Counted from the stretch's first letter, positions 18,142 through 27,070 are shown. The stretch: 64,000 nt of DNA from Holophaga sp. (GCA_016715205.1 JADKBC010000002.1:62001-126000); one strand, 5' to 3'. Translations and numbers: made by a program. Notes: generated by a model from the letters alone, not told the origin.

Positions 18142-20067
18142 TCAGAACGAAAAGTTGAGCGTTAGCGAGGCGCGACGTTCGGCCTCGGGCAAGGATTGGG
18201 ATTTGGTATAACGGAAGCGCAAGGCCAACACGGCTTGCCCGCGATGAAACTGGCGCTCCAGATAGGGCGTGAGGTAGTACTGCAGGGCCGCGTCCACATT
18301 GGTACTGGTCATGACCCCGGCGCCGGGGGTATCCATGCGGTTGTAGCCACCGTTCAGGGCCAGGTTCAGCATCTTCTTCACCAGGGTCACATCGGCGTTC
18401 ACGAAGAGGCTGGCCACCGAATAATCCTGACCCGTGCCATCCTCGGCGCTCTTGGAATAGGAAAGGGTCGGTGCCACCCGGATCACATCGGGCTGCTGGA
18501 AGGAACCACCCAGGATCATGGTGGTGCTGCGCCCGGTGGTGGTCGACGCACCGGTGCCTTCGATGCGATCCAATTGCACGCTGAAGGCCAGGGCGCCTTT
18601 GGCGCCCATGGCCCAATCGAAACCGGTGAAGGCCCCGGAGCGCTTGCTGTTTGCGAAGGGGATCAGCGGATCCGCCAGGCTACCTGCCTTTTGCGCCGCG
18701 TTGCTTACACCTGCTTTCAAGGTGAAGCCCGTGGCCGGTGTCCAATGCCCATCCAGGGTCTGGACGTCATTCTGTGCACGGGTTTCCAGGGGGTCTGCGT
18801 TGGGGTTGTTGCGCTCCGACGTGGCGCTCACATTCAAGGACCAGGCGGGGTCCAAGGTGAGGGAAAAACCACCGTCCGCACTGCGGCGATCCCCTTCCAT
18901 CATGGGATAGCCCAGAGTGCCGAAATCACGCCCGATCTGGCGGTACGAGGCTCGGGCACTGTAGCTCTTTTCGCTCCACGCGCCGCCCAGTCGCCAAGCC
19001 TGGTCCTGCACCTTTCCTGCGGGATCGTCGAGATCCCTGTCATAGGAACTGCGCGCGTACTCGCCATTCAGACTGAGGCGATAGCTCAGCAAGGCCGCTT
19101 CCATGGTGAGCGCCACCGTACTGCCTTCCCGCCGCGTCATGAAGGAGGCCGAGCCCACGTTGATGCCCTGGGAGGGATCATCGCGGCCCGTGAGGAGCAC
19201 CAGCTTGGATCTCACGCGTCCGTCCATCCAGGCGTAGCCCACGGCCCCACCGAAAAGCTCGGTGCCCCGAGCGGGCCAGGCCAGGCCCTTGAAGCCACCC
19301 AGCTGCTGGGTGTTGACGGCGAACACATGGGCGTAGAAAACCTGATCATCGTAGAGGTAGTCCATGCCTCGACGCCCTGCGCCGCCCACCGTGAATTCCG
19401 ATTCCTGGAGGGACATGTCGCCGATTTGGGCTCGATGGTCGCGGTAGGCGTAAAGCCCGCGCAACTCGCCCACGGACCAATGGGACTGCCCCGCCATGGG
19501 TTGCCCCTGGTAGGCCACCCGCGTATTGAGGCTCATGCGGTGCTCGCCGGATTCCACTTCGTAGCCCAGGGAGACCTGCCCACCGCTAAAAAAGGTGCGT
19601 TCGTTGTCGACCTTTTGGGAACGATAAACCAGTTGCTCAAGGCTGGCTTCCACGTGAAAGGGCACCTTGTGTTTAGTTCGCGTGCCATCAGCGGCCTGGC
19701 CCGGGGCGGCTGCCAGTTCCAGGTTCGCCATGATGCCGGGGGCGCCCTGAGGCAGGTAGGTCACGCCTTCAGCACCCCGGAAGGCCAGATAATACTGGAT
19801 GGAACGCCCCCCGATTTCGTCGGCCGGGAGGTTTGCCACCATGCCGCCTGTCTCAGCCCGGAGTGGCAAGCTGCGGAATTCGTCCTCGCCCACGGCCCGG
19901 TAGAAGACCATGGCCCAGAGCACGCCGGGGGGCGCTTGAAAGGTGAATCGGACGGGTTCGCCCGGCTTGGCAGGGGCGATGGCGCTCAGCTGCGGCACCT
20001 GCGCTTCCGCGCTGACGGTGCAGGCGAGGGCCGCGAGCAGGGGGAAAAGCATGAACCTCGTCTGCAT
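18142..20067 (-). CDS. Predicted outer-membrane beta-barrel protein with N-terminal Ig-like domain
   Basis: A 641-residue protein with a signal peptide (MQTRFMLFPLLAALACTVSAEAQ), an N-terminal beta domain (about 25-125), and then a long stretch of alternating amphipathic strands (about 150-641). It ends in phenylalanine (LTLNFSF), the usual recognition signal for outer-membrane insertion. ATG 20067 is preceded by AAGGACG at a good distance; the open frame further up has no start with a ribosome-binding site. It is the first gene of the cluster, followed within 11 bases by the 321-residue PKD gene. It could anchor or export the PKD proteins; that is inferred from position only. Confidence 0.75.
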   Translation of the reverse strand: MQTRFMLFPLLAALACTVSAEAQVPQLSAIAPAKPGEPVRFTFQAPPGVLWAMVFYRAVGEDEFRSLPLRAETGGMVANLPADEIGGRSIQYYLAFRGAEGVTYLPQGAPGIMANLELAAAPGQAADGTRTKHKVPFHVEASLEQLVYRSQKVDNERTFFSGGQVSLGYEVESGEHRMSLNTRVAYQGQPMAGQSHWSVGELRGLYAYRDHRAQIGDMSLQESEFTVGGAGRRGMDYLYDDQVFYAHVFAVNTQQLGGFKGLAWPARGTELFGGAVGYAWMDGRVRSKLVLLTGRDDPSQGINVGSASFMTRREGSTVALTMEAALLSYRLSLNGEYARSSYDRDLDDPAGKVQDQAWRLGGAWSEKSYSARASYRQIGRDFGTLGYPMMEGDRRSADGGFSLTLDPAWSLNVSATSERNNPNADPLETRAQNDVQTLDGHWTPATGFTLKAGVSNAAQKAGSLADPLIPFANSKRSGAFTGFDWAMGAKGALAFSVQLDRIEGTGASTTTGRSTTMILGGSFQQPDVIRVAPTLSYSKSAEDGTGQDYSVASLFVNADVTLVKKMLNLALNGGYNRMDTPGAGVMTSTNVDAALQYYLTPYLERQFHRGQAVLALRFRYTKSQSLPEAERRASLTLNFSF

Positions 20068-20219
20068 GAGACGTCCTTTCACAGGCGTGCGCCAGGTCAA
20101 GCGCAAGAATTCGCACAAGTCACAGACCTGGCTTCTTTCCGGGTAGATGTCTAAAGAGGTCAACCCTTAAATATCACGGAATTTACTCAGAAGAATACAG
20201 CCATGCCATGGCCAAAGCC

Positions 20220-20251
20220 CGACCAGTTTCGGAATTAATGTTCGACCAGTT
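20220..20251. promoter_or_regulatory. Direct repeat CGACCAGTT x2, possible operator
   Basis: CGACCAGTT occurs at 20220-20228 and again at 20243-20251 on the plus strand, a 23-base period (about two helical turns), flanking an AT-rich GGAATTAATG spacer. The pair lies 153-184 bases upstream of the start of the exported-protein cluster (20067, minus strand) and just after the stop of the membrane protein gene at 20275. The spacing suits a repressor or activator site for the cluster, but no regulator is identified. Confidence 0.4.
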
Positions 20252-20274
20252 GCTAAGTGTTCATCTTCAGGCGC

Positions 20275-21180
20275 TTAAGCCTGCGTATCCCCGGCGCAGG
20301 GCTGGGTTTCCTGAACCGGGAAGGCCTCCAGGCTCGGGTCCATCTGGGCCAGGAAATCCAGGTTGAGACAGGTGAACATCACCGTGATCGGCAAGGTGAG
20401 TACCGAACTGAGGTAGGGCAGGAAACCTATGCAACACGTCAGACAACCACCCACAACAATGACGATCAGGGCGCCCAGGCCCAGCAGCAGTTTCATGAGA
20501 TAGAAGCGGCAGAGATCCCAGCCATGACCCGGCAGGAGATCCCTCAGAAAGGCGCGAAGGGCATCGGTGGGTTTGAGGTTCTTCAGATACATGAGAGGGA
20601 CCAGGAAATCCTGCAGCACCAAGGCGAAAAAGATCAGCCCCAGGAAGAGGGCCAGTGCCGCAACAACCAACACCGCAATCGCGGTGATCCGACCGGCGTG
20701 CCCCAGTTGCTCAAATACCGGGCGCAGGAAGATCGCACCTCCCGCGCCGATGCCCACGAGGAGGAGCAGGCCCACCAGGATCCCCGCCCCGAGGATCAAC
20801 TGGAACACAAACAGCTGGTTGGCCGGTTGGCGAAATCGTTGCCAGGGTTCCCGGATGGCGGTGCGGTTGTGGATCACGTTGTCCAGGAACATGAACTGGC
20901 CGCGGCAGGCAATCCAGTTCAGCACCACCAGCACCGCCAGGACCAGCAGGAGCAGCGCAATGCCCAGGGCGATGGCCAGCGGAAGATGGGCCTGGATCCA
21001 TTCGCCGAGGGCAGGCCATTCCTTGGGCAGGCCGTTGGAGTGCATCTGGAAGCCGCCACCGAGGTTGGCTAGAAATGCCGTAAAACCCAGGGCGAACCAT
21101 CGTTGGATCTCGAAGGGTGAAAATAGAATCCGCTCCGTGTGATGAATGGCTGAGCGGGTGGATTGCACCACGGAAGGCAT
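20275..21180 (-). CDS. Multi-pass membrane protein of unknown function
   Basis: A 301-residue integral membrane protein. Several long hydrophobic segments are visible (LPLAIALGIALLLLVLAVLV, FQLILGAGILVGLLLLVGIG, AIAVLVVAALALFLGLIFFA, LLLGLGALIVIVVGG and a segment with paired cysteines, GGCLTCCIGFLPYL), so about six transmembrane helices. It resembles DUF4013/DUF7544-type bacterial membrane proteins in layout, but I cannot assign a family with confidence. The ATG at 21180 is favoured because AGGAG stands five bases before it; upstream methionines at 21198 and 21210 lack one. It is transcribed alone, divergently from the gene at 21371. Confidence 0.75.
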   Translation of the reverse strand: MPSVVQSTRSAIHHTERILFSPFEIQRWFALGFTAFLANLGGGFQMHSNGLPKEWPALGEWIQAHLPLAIALGIALLLLVLAVLVVLNWIACRGQFMFLDNVIHNRTAIREPWQRFRQPANQLFVFQLILGAGILVGLLLLVGIGAGGAIFLRPVFEQLGHAGRITAIAVLVVAALALFLGLIFFALVLQDFLVPLMYLKNLKPTDALRAFLRDLLPGHGWDLCRFYLMKLLLGLGALIVIVVGGCLTCCIGFLPYLSSVLTLPITVMFTCLNLDFLAQMDPSLEAFPVQETQPCAGDTQA

Positions 21181-21370
21181 GAGGGCTCCTGGATCCATGT
21201 ATTCAAGCATGGGTGGCGGGTCTTCTGTTTTTTTCCTATGAAAGGTTATGCCAAATAAGCATTTTTTCAATTTTCAGTGAACCTTCCGGGTTTCCAGGCC
21301 GATGTAATTCTCAGCGGGTGGCGCAGGCCGTACCCGCTCGCCCCCAACCATTCTCCCTAAGGAGCCGGCC

Positions 21371-22075
21371 ATGTTTGCGTCCCTCGTTCGCAACGTTGTG
21401 ATCTCCCTTGCCGTGGTTTGGGGAGGTGCTGCCATGGGCGCGGAGGCCTCCGCGCGACCGCAGATCACGAGCATGACCATCGGCCTCGAGGATGGTCGAA
21501 GCTATGCGCTTTCCTCCCAGCAGATCAGTGAGCCTTTGGGAGGGGCCATTTTTTGGGGCGATTGGGCCGTGGTCAACCTGTTGCTCCCGCAGTATTCCTT
21601 TCGCCCCCTGAACCTGATGAACGCAGAACGGGTGCTGCGCCTTTGGTACACGCCCGGCGCCTCCGGCCACCTGCCTGCTTTTCTGGTGAATACGGCAGAT
21701 GGACCGATCTACCCCCTGGATCACCCCGCAGAGGGGTGGGTGTGGAATGTGCTCCCTCGGCCTCGGGTGGCGCGAATCAACGTGGGGTACAGCGATGGGC
21801 GCAACTTTACCCTCAGCGAGTACGCCCTGCGGGATCCCAAGTCAGGGGTAATGGTCTGGACCGATTTCGCCGTGGCCAATCTGCTGATTCCCTTTTACCG
21901 AAGCGCTCGGCATCTGCCCACCCGCCCGGAGGATGTCATGCGTATCTGGCACCAGCCCAGTTCCTCGTTAAGGCGTGGACTAAAGGCGGAGGAACCCCAG
22001 ACCCTGGAGCTTCCCGGTTTCCTCGTGAAACCCGCGTGCATTCCCTCGTACGCCAATGTGGAAAATTTCGAATAG
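21371..22075 (+). CDS. Secreted protein with an internal tandem duplication
   Basis: A 234-residue protein with a signal peptide (MFASLVRNVVISLAVVWGGAAMGAEA, cleaved near residue 24) and a strong TAAGGAG ribosome-binding site. The mature part consists of two homologous halves: ITSMTIGLEDGRSYALS ... FWGDWAVVNLLLP and VARINVGYSDGRNFTLS ... VWTDFAVANLLIP, each followed by R-LW/R-IW and an LPAFLVN or LPGFLVK tail. This suggests a duplicated small beta/alpha domain in the periplasm or medium. I do not recognise the family. It is monocistronic and converges on the kinase gene with only nine bases between the stops. Confidence 0.75.
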   Translation: MFASLVRNVVISLAVVWGGAAMGAEASARPQITSMTIGLEDGRSYALSSQQISEPLGGAIFWGDWAVVNLLLPQYSFRPLNLMNAERVLRLWYTPGASGHLPAFLVNTADGPIYPLDHPAEGWVWNVLPRPRVARINVGYSDGRNFTLSEYALRDPKSGVMVWTDFAVANLLIPFYRSARHLPTRPEDVMRIWHQPSSSLRRGLKAEEPQTLELPGFLVKPACIPSYANVENFE

Positions 22076-22084
22076 ACAGGTCAT

Positions 22085-25000
22085 TCAAAGGGTTTTCACG
22101 AGCTGGCGCGCGGGTTCAAAGGCTGGGTCCTTGGTCAGCAGTTCCTGGAGCAGCTGGCGTGCTCTGGCCCTCCGGGCCCCTGCCACTGCGGGCTTGAGAT
22201 TCGCCCAGGCCAAATGAATTTGAGCCAGCACCAACAGGGAGGGAGGAACGCTTCCTCCCTGTGCGAGGGCGCGGTTGGCGGCCCGTTCGGCCGCGGTCAG
22301 GGTCACCCAGGTTTGGGGTGTGGAAGGCGTTACTAGCGCGCGCAAGCGGGCGGCCTCGGCGTTGAAGAGGGCCACGCGCCAATTTTCCTTTTGGTTCTGA
22401 AGGGGGGCTACGTCCTCCTCGGCCTTGGCCAGAACCTTGAGGTAGGGCCGTTCTTGGCGTTCCAGGGCTTGGCAGCGCAAAAGGCCCACTTCGCCGAGAC
22501 CCAGCATCGCCCCTTCGGTGGAGGTATTGCGGGCCAGGGCAGTCCGATAGGCGGCTTCCGCATCGGTGAGGGATGGATTGGCATCCTGGTCGCCAAGGAG
22601 GTGGAACTGGGACCAGGCTAGATAGACATTGCCCCGGCTGAAGTGGAATTCAAAACGGGCAGGTGCCAGCGTGGAGGCTCGCTCCAGGTGCCTCAGGGCC
22701 CGTTGCGCGGCAACAGCCGGGTCGAGGCCATGGGTGGCCTGATAGTCCACCAATTCGGCTTGCAGTCCCCCCAGGTACCCCGGGAAATCCGCCACCCTGG
22801 GGTAGCGCTGAGCCAGGGCCTGAAGTGCCTTCAGGGCTTCCTCCACCTGCGGTGCAGGATTGCGGCCCTGGGATTTTTCAAATTCCACCCGGGCCCAGTG
22901 GCTGGCGACGAAGGGTTCAAAGAGCTCAAAGGCGGGGGTGCCCTCGTCCATGGCGCGTTGCAGAAGTGAAATGGCTCGGGCCAAGTCTGCCCTGGGGTCT
23001 TTGCCCCGGTTGAAGTCCTGATAGGCCCGCAGCTGGAGTCCTGAAGCCAAAGCCCCCAAGAGATCTGGATGATTAGGATTGCGGGAGAGAAGCGTCTCCG
23101 TCCGTTGGAGCGCTCGGGCCAAGGGTGGAAGGGCGAGCCGCTTTTCCCGTGGAAGCACCGCAGAATCGAGCCTGGGCGCTCTGGCTGCTTCCAGTTCACC
23201 GCGCGCGAGACGGATTTCTGGATCCGGGGCCTGCGGAAGAAGGCGCTGCCAGTTTGCGCAGGCCTCCTGCAGCTGCTGATGGGGTTGTTGGAAGGCCAAT
23301 CCGGCCCTCCGGCGCGTCACCATTTCCTCCCACCACCGTCGGGAAAGCAGGTCCCAGAGCGCGGGGTCGCTGGGCGCCGTGGTCAAGGCCGCCTGCAGTG
23401 ATGTCCCGGCCTTATCGAGGTAGGCGAGGGTCTTCACCGGGTCTTGCTCCAGCCGGGCACACGCCAGGTAGACTTCGCCTTCGAGGCGCAGGGCTTCATA
23501 AAACCAGGGGGCTCCCTTCAAGGCGGATTTGGCCAAACGAAGGCTTTCGTCATAGCGATGGTCGTACCGGGCCAAGAGCCCCTCTTGAAAACCCGGAGGG
23601 TCCAACAGGCTGCCGCGACCCTCCTGCAGCAGGGCCACCGCGGGCGCACGCAAGGTTTCCTCCAACTCCTGAAGCCGAGTTTCGCGGAGCCTGGGATCCT
23701 GGATCGCCCGGGCCGTGTCCAGGGCGCGCGCGTAGATCTGGCCCATGGTTCGACCCCGGGCATAGGCCACCTCCCGCGCCCGGAAGCCCGTTTGCCACGC
23801 GCGATCCAGATGTACCTGGGCCTGGGAAATTTCACCCAGAGCCAAGCTTGCGCGTCCTAGGGCGTAATGGCCGGGCCCTTGGGCAAGGGATGGGGCGCCC
23901 TTCAACTCCGTTTCAATGGCGCGGATGCGCAGTTGGACCGTGGCCAGCTCACCCTGGATATCGTGAACGGGTTGCAGGCGAACATAGCGCAGCAGGGCTT
24001 CAATACGTTCCGCCTCCTGCCCAAAATGCTGGGCCCACTGGGCCTGACTGGCGGCGGTATAGCGGGCCTGGAGGCCCAAGAATGCGAACACCACCACCAC
24101 GGCCAGGGCAGCTACGCCGAGGGCCACGAAGGTTTTGTATTTGAGGACAAATTTTCCCAGCCGGTAGCCGAGACTGGTGGGTCGCGCCAGGATGGGCTCC
24201 CCGTTCCGGAATCGGCGCAGGTCATCACCCAAGGCCCTCGCGCTCTCGTAGCGGTGGCTGATGTCTTTTTCCAGGCATTTCATGACGATGGTTTGAAGAT
24301 CGGCAGGCAGGCTGGGATTGCGGGTCCGGAGCGATGGAATAGGTTCGTTCAGGATGCAAACCAGACAGTCCATCCCCGCCACCTCGGCGAAGGGCGGGGC
24401 TCCGGCGAAAAGTTCATAGAGTGTGACCCCCAACGCATAGACATCTGTCCGCCGCTCGATGAGGGTCGTATCGCCCCGGGCCTGTTCCGGAGCCATGTAG
24501 TGGGCGGTGCCCTGGATGGTGCCCTCCCGGGTTTCGTTGGCCTTGCCAAGATCCCGGGCCAATCCAAAATCCAGCACGTAGGGGATGAAGGTTCCCTCGG
24601 GGCCCCGCTCCACCATGATGTTCGTGGGTTTGAGATCCCGGTGAATCAGCGCTTGGCGGTGCGCGGTATGGATGGCATCGGCCACCTTTTCCATGAGCTC
24701 CAGTTTCTCGTCCAAGTCCAACAGGGGCGCCACACGATCGAGGGTCTGTCCCTCGATGTACTGCATCACCACGTAAACAAGGCCATGCCATTCCTTGACT
24801 TCGTACACCCGGCAGATGTTGGGATGATCCACCTGGGCCTGGCTTCTGGCTTCGCGAACCAGGTTGGAGATGGAGTTCCGATCCTCCCAGCGCAGGAACT
24901 TGAGCGCGACGTTCCGGTTGAGCGTGGGGTCGAAGGCCTTGAAAATGCGCCCCATGCCGCCTTCTCCGACGAATTGGAGGTTGGTGAACTGGTTCCAACG

Positions 25001-25408
25001 CGGCAGGGTGAGCGCGGATAGGAGGTGCCGGCTGACTTCGCTCCAGGGCTGAGTCTGGAATTCAGGGGCCCAGGTCGGGGTGTGCAGGGGCACTTCCGGC
25101 GGCTGGTCCGAAGGTGGGAGAGAGAGCACGGCAGTGGGAGGTGGCGCGGGTCTTTCGGTGGTGGCTTTGGGGTCGTTTTCACTGGCTGCTCCTTCGATCA
25201 GCCATTCCAGGTCTACCACCTGAGCATGGAGCGCCGTGCGGGCTTCCTCCGTCAGGATGCCCTGGCGCTGAAGTTCCGCCAGAAGGGCGTCCAGGTCTGG
25301 GTTTCCTGGAGGGGAGATGGCCTGCCAGGCCTCTGCCAGTGCCCGAAAGGGGATCTGCCCCAGCAGAAGCCCCATCCCGATGATCCGGGCCTGGTGTTCG
25401 AAACTCAC
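22085..25408 (-). CDS. Membrane serine/threonine protein kinase with C-terminal helical (TPR-like) repeats
   Basis: A 1107-residue Hanks-type kinase. The catalytic domain covers about residues 140-410, with the glycine loop VGEGGMGRIFKAFD, the VALKFL lysine, the HRDLKPTN catalytic loop (near residue 254), DFGLARD and the GTAHYMAPEQARG activation region. A single transmembrane helix follows near residues 420-445. The remaining 650 residues, presumably periplasmic, are alanine- and leucine-rich helical repeats of TPR type. The GTG at 25408 is chosen because GGGGA precedes it; the ATG at 25453 has no ribosome-binding site. Target proteins are unknown. Such kinases are abundant in Acidobacteriota, Myxococcota and Planctomycetota. 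Confidence 0.9.
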   Translation of the reverse strand: MSFEHQARIIGMGLLLGQIPFRALAEAWQAISPPGNPDLDALLAELQRQGILTEEARTALHAQVVDLEWLIEGAASENDPKATTERPAPPPTAVLSLPPSDQPPEVPLHTPTWAPEFQTQPWSEVSRHLLSALTLPRWNQFTNLQFVGEGGMGRIFKAFDPTLNRNVALKFLRWEDRNSISNLVREARSQAQVDHPNICRVYEVKEWHGLVYVVMQYIEGQTLDRVAPLLDLDEKLELMEKVADAIHTAHRQALIHRDLKPTNIMVERGPEGTFIPYVLDFGLARDLGKANETREGTIQGTAHYMAPEQARGDTTLIERRTDVYALGVTLYELFAGAPPFAEVAGMDCLVCILNEPIPSLRTRNPSLPADLQTIVMKCLEKDISHRYESARALGDDLRRFRNGEPILARPTSLGYRLGKFVLKYKTFVALGVAALAVVVVFAFLGLQARYTAASQAQWAQHFGQEAERIEALLRYVRLQPVHDIQGELATVQLRIRAIETELKGAPSLAQGPGHYALGRASLALGEISQAQVHLDRAWQTGFRAREVAYARGRTMGQIYARALDTARAIQDPRLRETRLQELEETLRAPAVALLQEGRGSLLDPPGFQEGLLARYDHRYDESLRLAKSALKGAPWFYEALRLEGEVYLACARLEQDPVKTLAYLDKAGTSLQAALTTAPSDPALWDLLSRRWWEEMVTRRRAGLAFQQPHQQLQEACANWQRLLPQAPDPEIRLARGELEAARAPRLDSAVLPREKRLALPPLARALQRTETLLSRNPNHPDLLGALASGLQLRAYQDFNRGKDPRADLARAISLLQRAMDEGTPAFELFEPFVASHWARVEFEKSQGRNPAPQVEEALKALQALAQRYPRVADFPGYLGGLQAELVDYQATHGLDPAVAAQRALRHLERASTLAPARFEFHFSRGNVYLAWSQFHLLGDQDANPSLTDAEAAYRTALARNTSTEGAMLGLGEVGLLRCQALERQERPYLKVLAKAEEDVAPLQNQKENWRVALFNAEAARLRALVTPSTPQTWVTLTAAERAANRALAQGGSVPPSLLVLAQIHLAWANLKPAVAGARRARARQLLQELLTKDPAFEPARQLVKTL

Positions 25409-25488
25409 AGTTCCCCCTGGGCCGCCACGGGCCTTTCCTTTCTCATCGCCCATCCGATGTCTGGACTTGGATTCTTGCGTTCGATTTT

Positions 25489-25911
25489 TTACGATCGGCG
25501 TACAAATCGCTGCGGGGGTCTGGAAATGGAATTGAACCAGGAACCCTGGCGCACGGGCTGGAGCGGGAATTCCGGGAGTTGCTCGCTCCGCTGGCGCCCG
25601 GCTGGCGTGAGCTGGTAGCGGTCCGGGATGCCGGAGGGGTCGGGGATCAGGAGTTTTCGTTTCAGGAGCTGGTCGATTTGGCCGTGCGCTTCCATCCGTC
25701 GAGGGTTGGGATATTCCTTCAACAGGAGCAGGGGGGTTCCAGAGCTGGCTTTTTCCTGCCGAAGTATCAGGCGTCCGTTGGCGGCTCGGGCCGCCGCGAG
25801 CAGGTATTTCTCATCTTCACCCAACGGATTGTGAAGGCGACCCTTTAGCAGACAACCACCGATCCCCATCGCGAGGCCGCAGAGACACCCCAGGGTGAAG
25901 GAGATGAGCAT
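25489..25911 (-). CDS. Small membrane-anchored hypothetical protein
   Basis: A 140-residue protein with one N-terminal transmembrane helix or signal anchor (MLISFTLGCLCGLAMGIGGC) and a charged soluble part of about 115 residues. The soluble part includes LTPAGRQRSEQLPEF, reminiscent of the wing region of winged-helix proteins, and a preceding helix-rich segment (GQIDQLLKRKLLIPDPSG), so a membrane-tethered winged-helix-like domain is possible. This is only a hint. GGAGGGATC before the ATG is a strong ribosome-binding site. It lies 80 bases upstream of the kinase start on the same strand, so the two may be cotranscribed. Confidence 0.65.
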   Translation of the reverse strand: MLISFTLGCLCGLAMGIGGCLLKGRLHNPLGEDEKYLLAAARAANGRLILRQEKASSGTPLLLLKEYPNPRRMEAHGQIDQLLKRKLLIPDPSGIPDRYQLTPAGRQRSEQLPEFPLQPVRQGSWFNSISRPPQRFVRRS

Positions 25912-26147
25912 CTTCTGATCCCTCCAAAAAAGAGCCTAGGCGATTCACCAGAGTTGTTTACGCGCCCCTTGAATGAATCGGGCGTTTCCACTTCAGGCAT
26001 GAATGGAATCTCTCAAAGCTATGCCCAGCATGATTCCGCACGCACTTGGCGAGATAGCGAGGCCAAGCAGCCATCGGCCACCTCGCTCATGGAGCCGCCC
26101 GGCAACACCTGACCCTAACCACGTAGACTAGGTGAAGGAGACTGACC

Positions 26148-26924
26148 ATGTTCACCATTGCCGACAAGACCTTCACCAACCGCCTCATTCTGGGCACGGG
26201 TAAATATAAGAACTTTGCCACCATGAAAGCCTGCTACGAGGCCGCGCGCTCCGAGATGGTGACCCTGGCGGTGCGGCGCTTCGACCTAGCGGCCAAGGGC
26301 GAAGACAATATCCTCAACTGGATTCCCAAACACATCCACTTGTTGCCCAACACCGCTGGCTGCTTTACTCGCGAAGAGACCTTGCGGGTGGCCCGGTTGG
26401 CTCGGGAAGCCCTGGACAACCCTTGGATCAAGGTGGAAGTGCTGGGCGATACCAAGAGCCTTTATCCCGACGGTGAAGAAACATTGAAGGCTTGCGAGGA
26501 ACTGGTGAAAGAGGGCTTCATCGTGCTGCCCTATCTCAATGCCGATCCGATTCTCGCCAAAAAGCTCTGCGATCTCGGTGTGCACGCCATCATGCCGCTG
26601 GGCTCGGCCATCGGCTCTGGCCTTGGCGTTCAGAACCCATACGTGCTGCTGCTCATCAAGGAAATCTGCGATAGCTACAAACTGCCCATGATCGTGGACG
26701 CGGGGGTCGGTACCGCCAGCGATGCGGCCGTGGCCATGGAACTGGGCGCCGATGGCGTGCTGCTAAACACGGCTGTGGCGGAAGCCGGCGAACCCACCAA
26801 GATGGCCGAAGCCATGGATCTCGCCGTACGGGCCGGGCGGCTGGCCTTCGAATCTGGCCGCATGCCGCGGAAGCTTTATGCCAGTGCCAGCAGTCCCATG
26901 ACGGGAATCGTTGGAAGGAATTGA
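26148..26924 (+). CDS. thiG: Thiazole synthase
   Basis: A 258-residue ThiG that forms the thiazole phosphate of thiamine from 1-deoxyxylulose 5-phosphate, dehydroglycine and ThiS thiocarboxylate. Family features are clear: LILGTGKYKNFATMK near the N-terminus, NTAGCFTREETLRVARLARE, WIKVEVLGD with the Schiff-base lysine, MPLGSAIGSGLGVQNP, and VDAGVGTASDAAVAMELGAD. A GAAGGAGA ribosome-binding site precedes the ATG. No thiS, thiH, thiC or thiE is adjacent, and the 236 bases upstream show no convincing TPP riboswitch, so it is a lone thiamine gene here. Confidence 0.96.
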   Translation: MFTIADKTFTNRLILGTGKYKNFATMKACYEAARSEMVTLAVRRFDLAAKGEDNILNWIPKHIHLLPNTAGCFTREETLRVARLAREALDNPWIKVEVLGDTKSLYPDGEETLKACEELVKEGFIVLPYLNADPILAKKLCDLGVHAIMPLGSAIGSGLGVQNPYVLLLIKEICDSYKLPMIVDAGVGTASDAAVAMELGADGVLLNTAVAEAGEPTKMAEAMDLAVRAGRLAFESGRMPRKLYASASSPMTGIVGRN

Positions 26925-26941
26925 GGGAACGCGCAGCATGA

Positions 26942-27070
26942 GTGCTCATCTTGAATGCCCCCGCTGTTCGCTTTGTATTCATCGCTGTAGCTGGGCTTGC
27001 GCTGGCAGTGGTGTTCACGGCGATAGGGAGGATCGTGCTTCGCAATGACCCAATCACCTTTGATTCGTGA
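26942..27070 (+). CDS. Candidate 42-residue single-pass membrane peptide
   Basis: Between thiG and the thioesterase gene an open frame beginning with GTG at 26942 encodes 42 residues. It has one hydrophobic segment (VRFVFIAVAGLALAVVF) followed by a basic and then acidic tail (TAIGRIVLRNDPITFDS). The hydrophobic helix with a flanking arginine is what makes it a candidate. GAGGGAACG lies rather far upstream (about 12 bases), so initiation is uncertain. It could be noise in a 184-base gap. Confidence 0.25.
   Translation: MLILNAPAVRFVFIAVAGLALAVVFTAIGRIVLRNDPITFDS

Noticed and set aside
18196..20154. 652-residue plus-strand frame opposite the outer-membrane barrel gene
   Set aside because: The minus-strand frame has a signal peptide, strand pattern and terminal Phe; the plus-strand frame has none of these.
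25921..26147. A CCCGGCAAC segment before thiG that recalls SAM or TPP riboswitch cores
   Set aside because: The other conserved blocks (CTGAGA and ACCCTT-GAACCTGATCTGG for TPP, GAGGGA for SAM-I) are absent, so no riboswitch is called.
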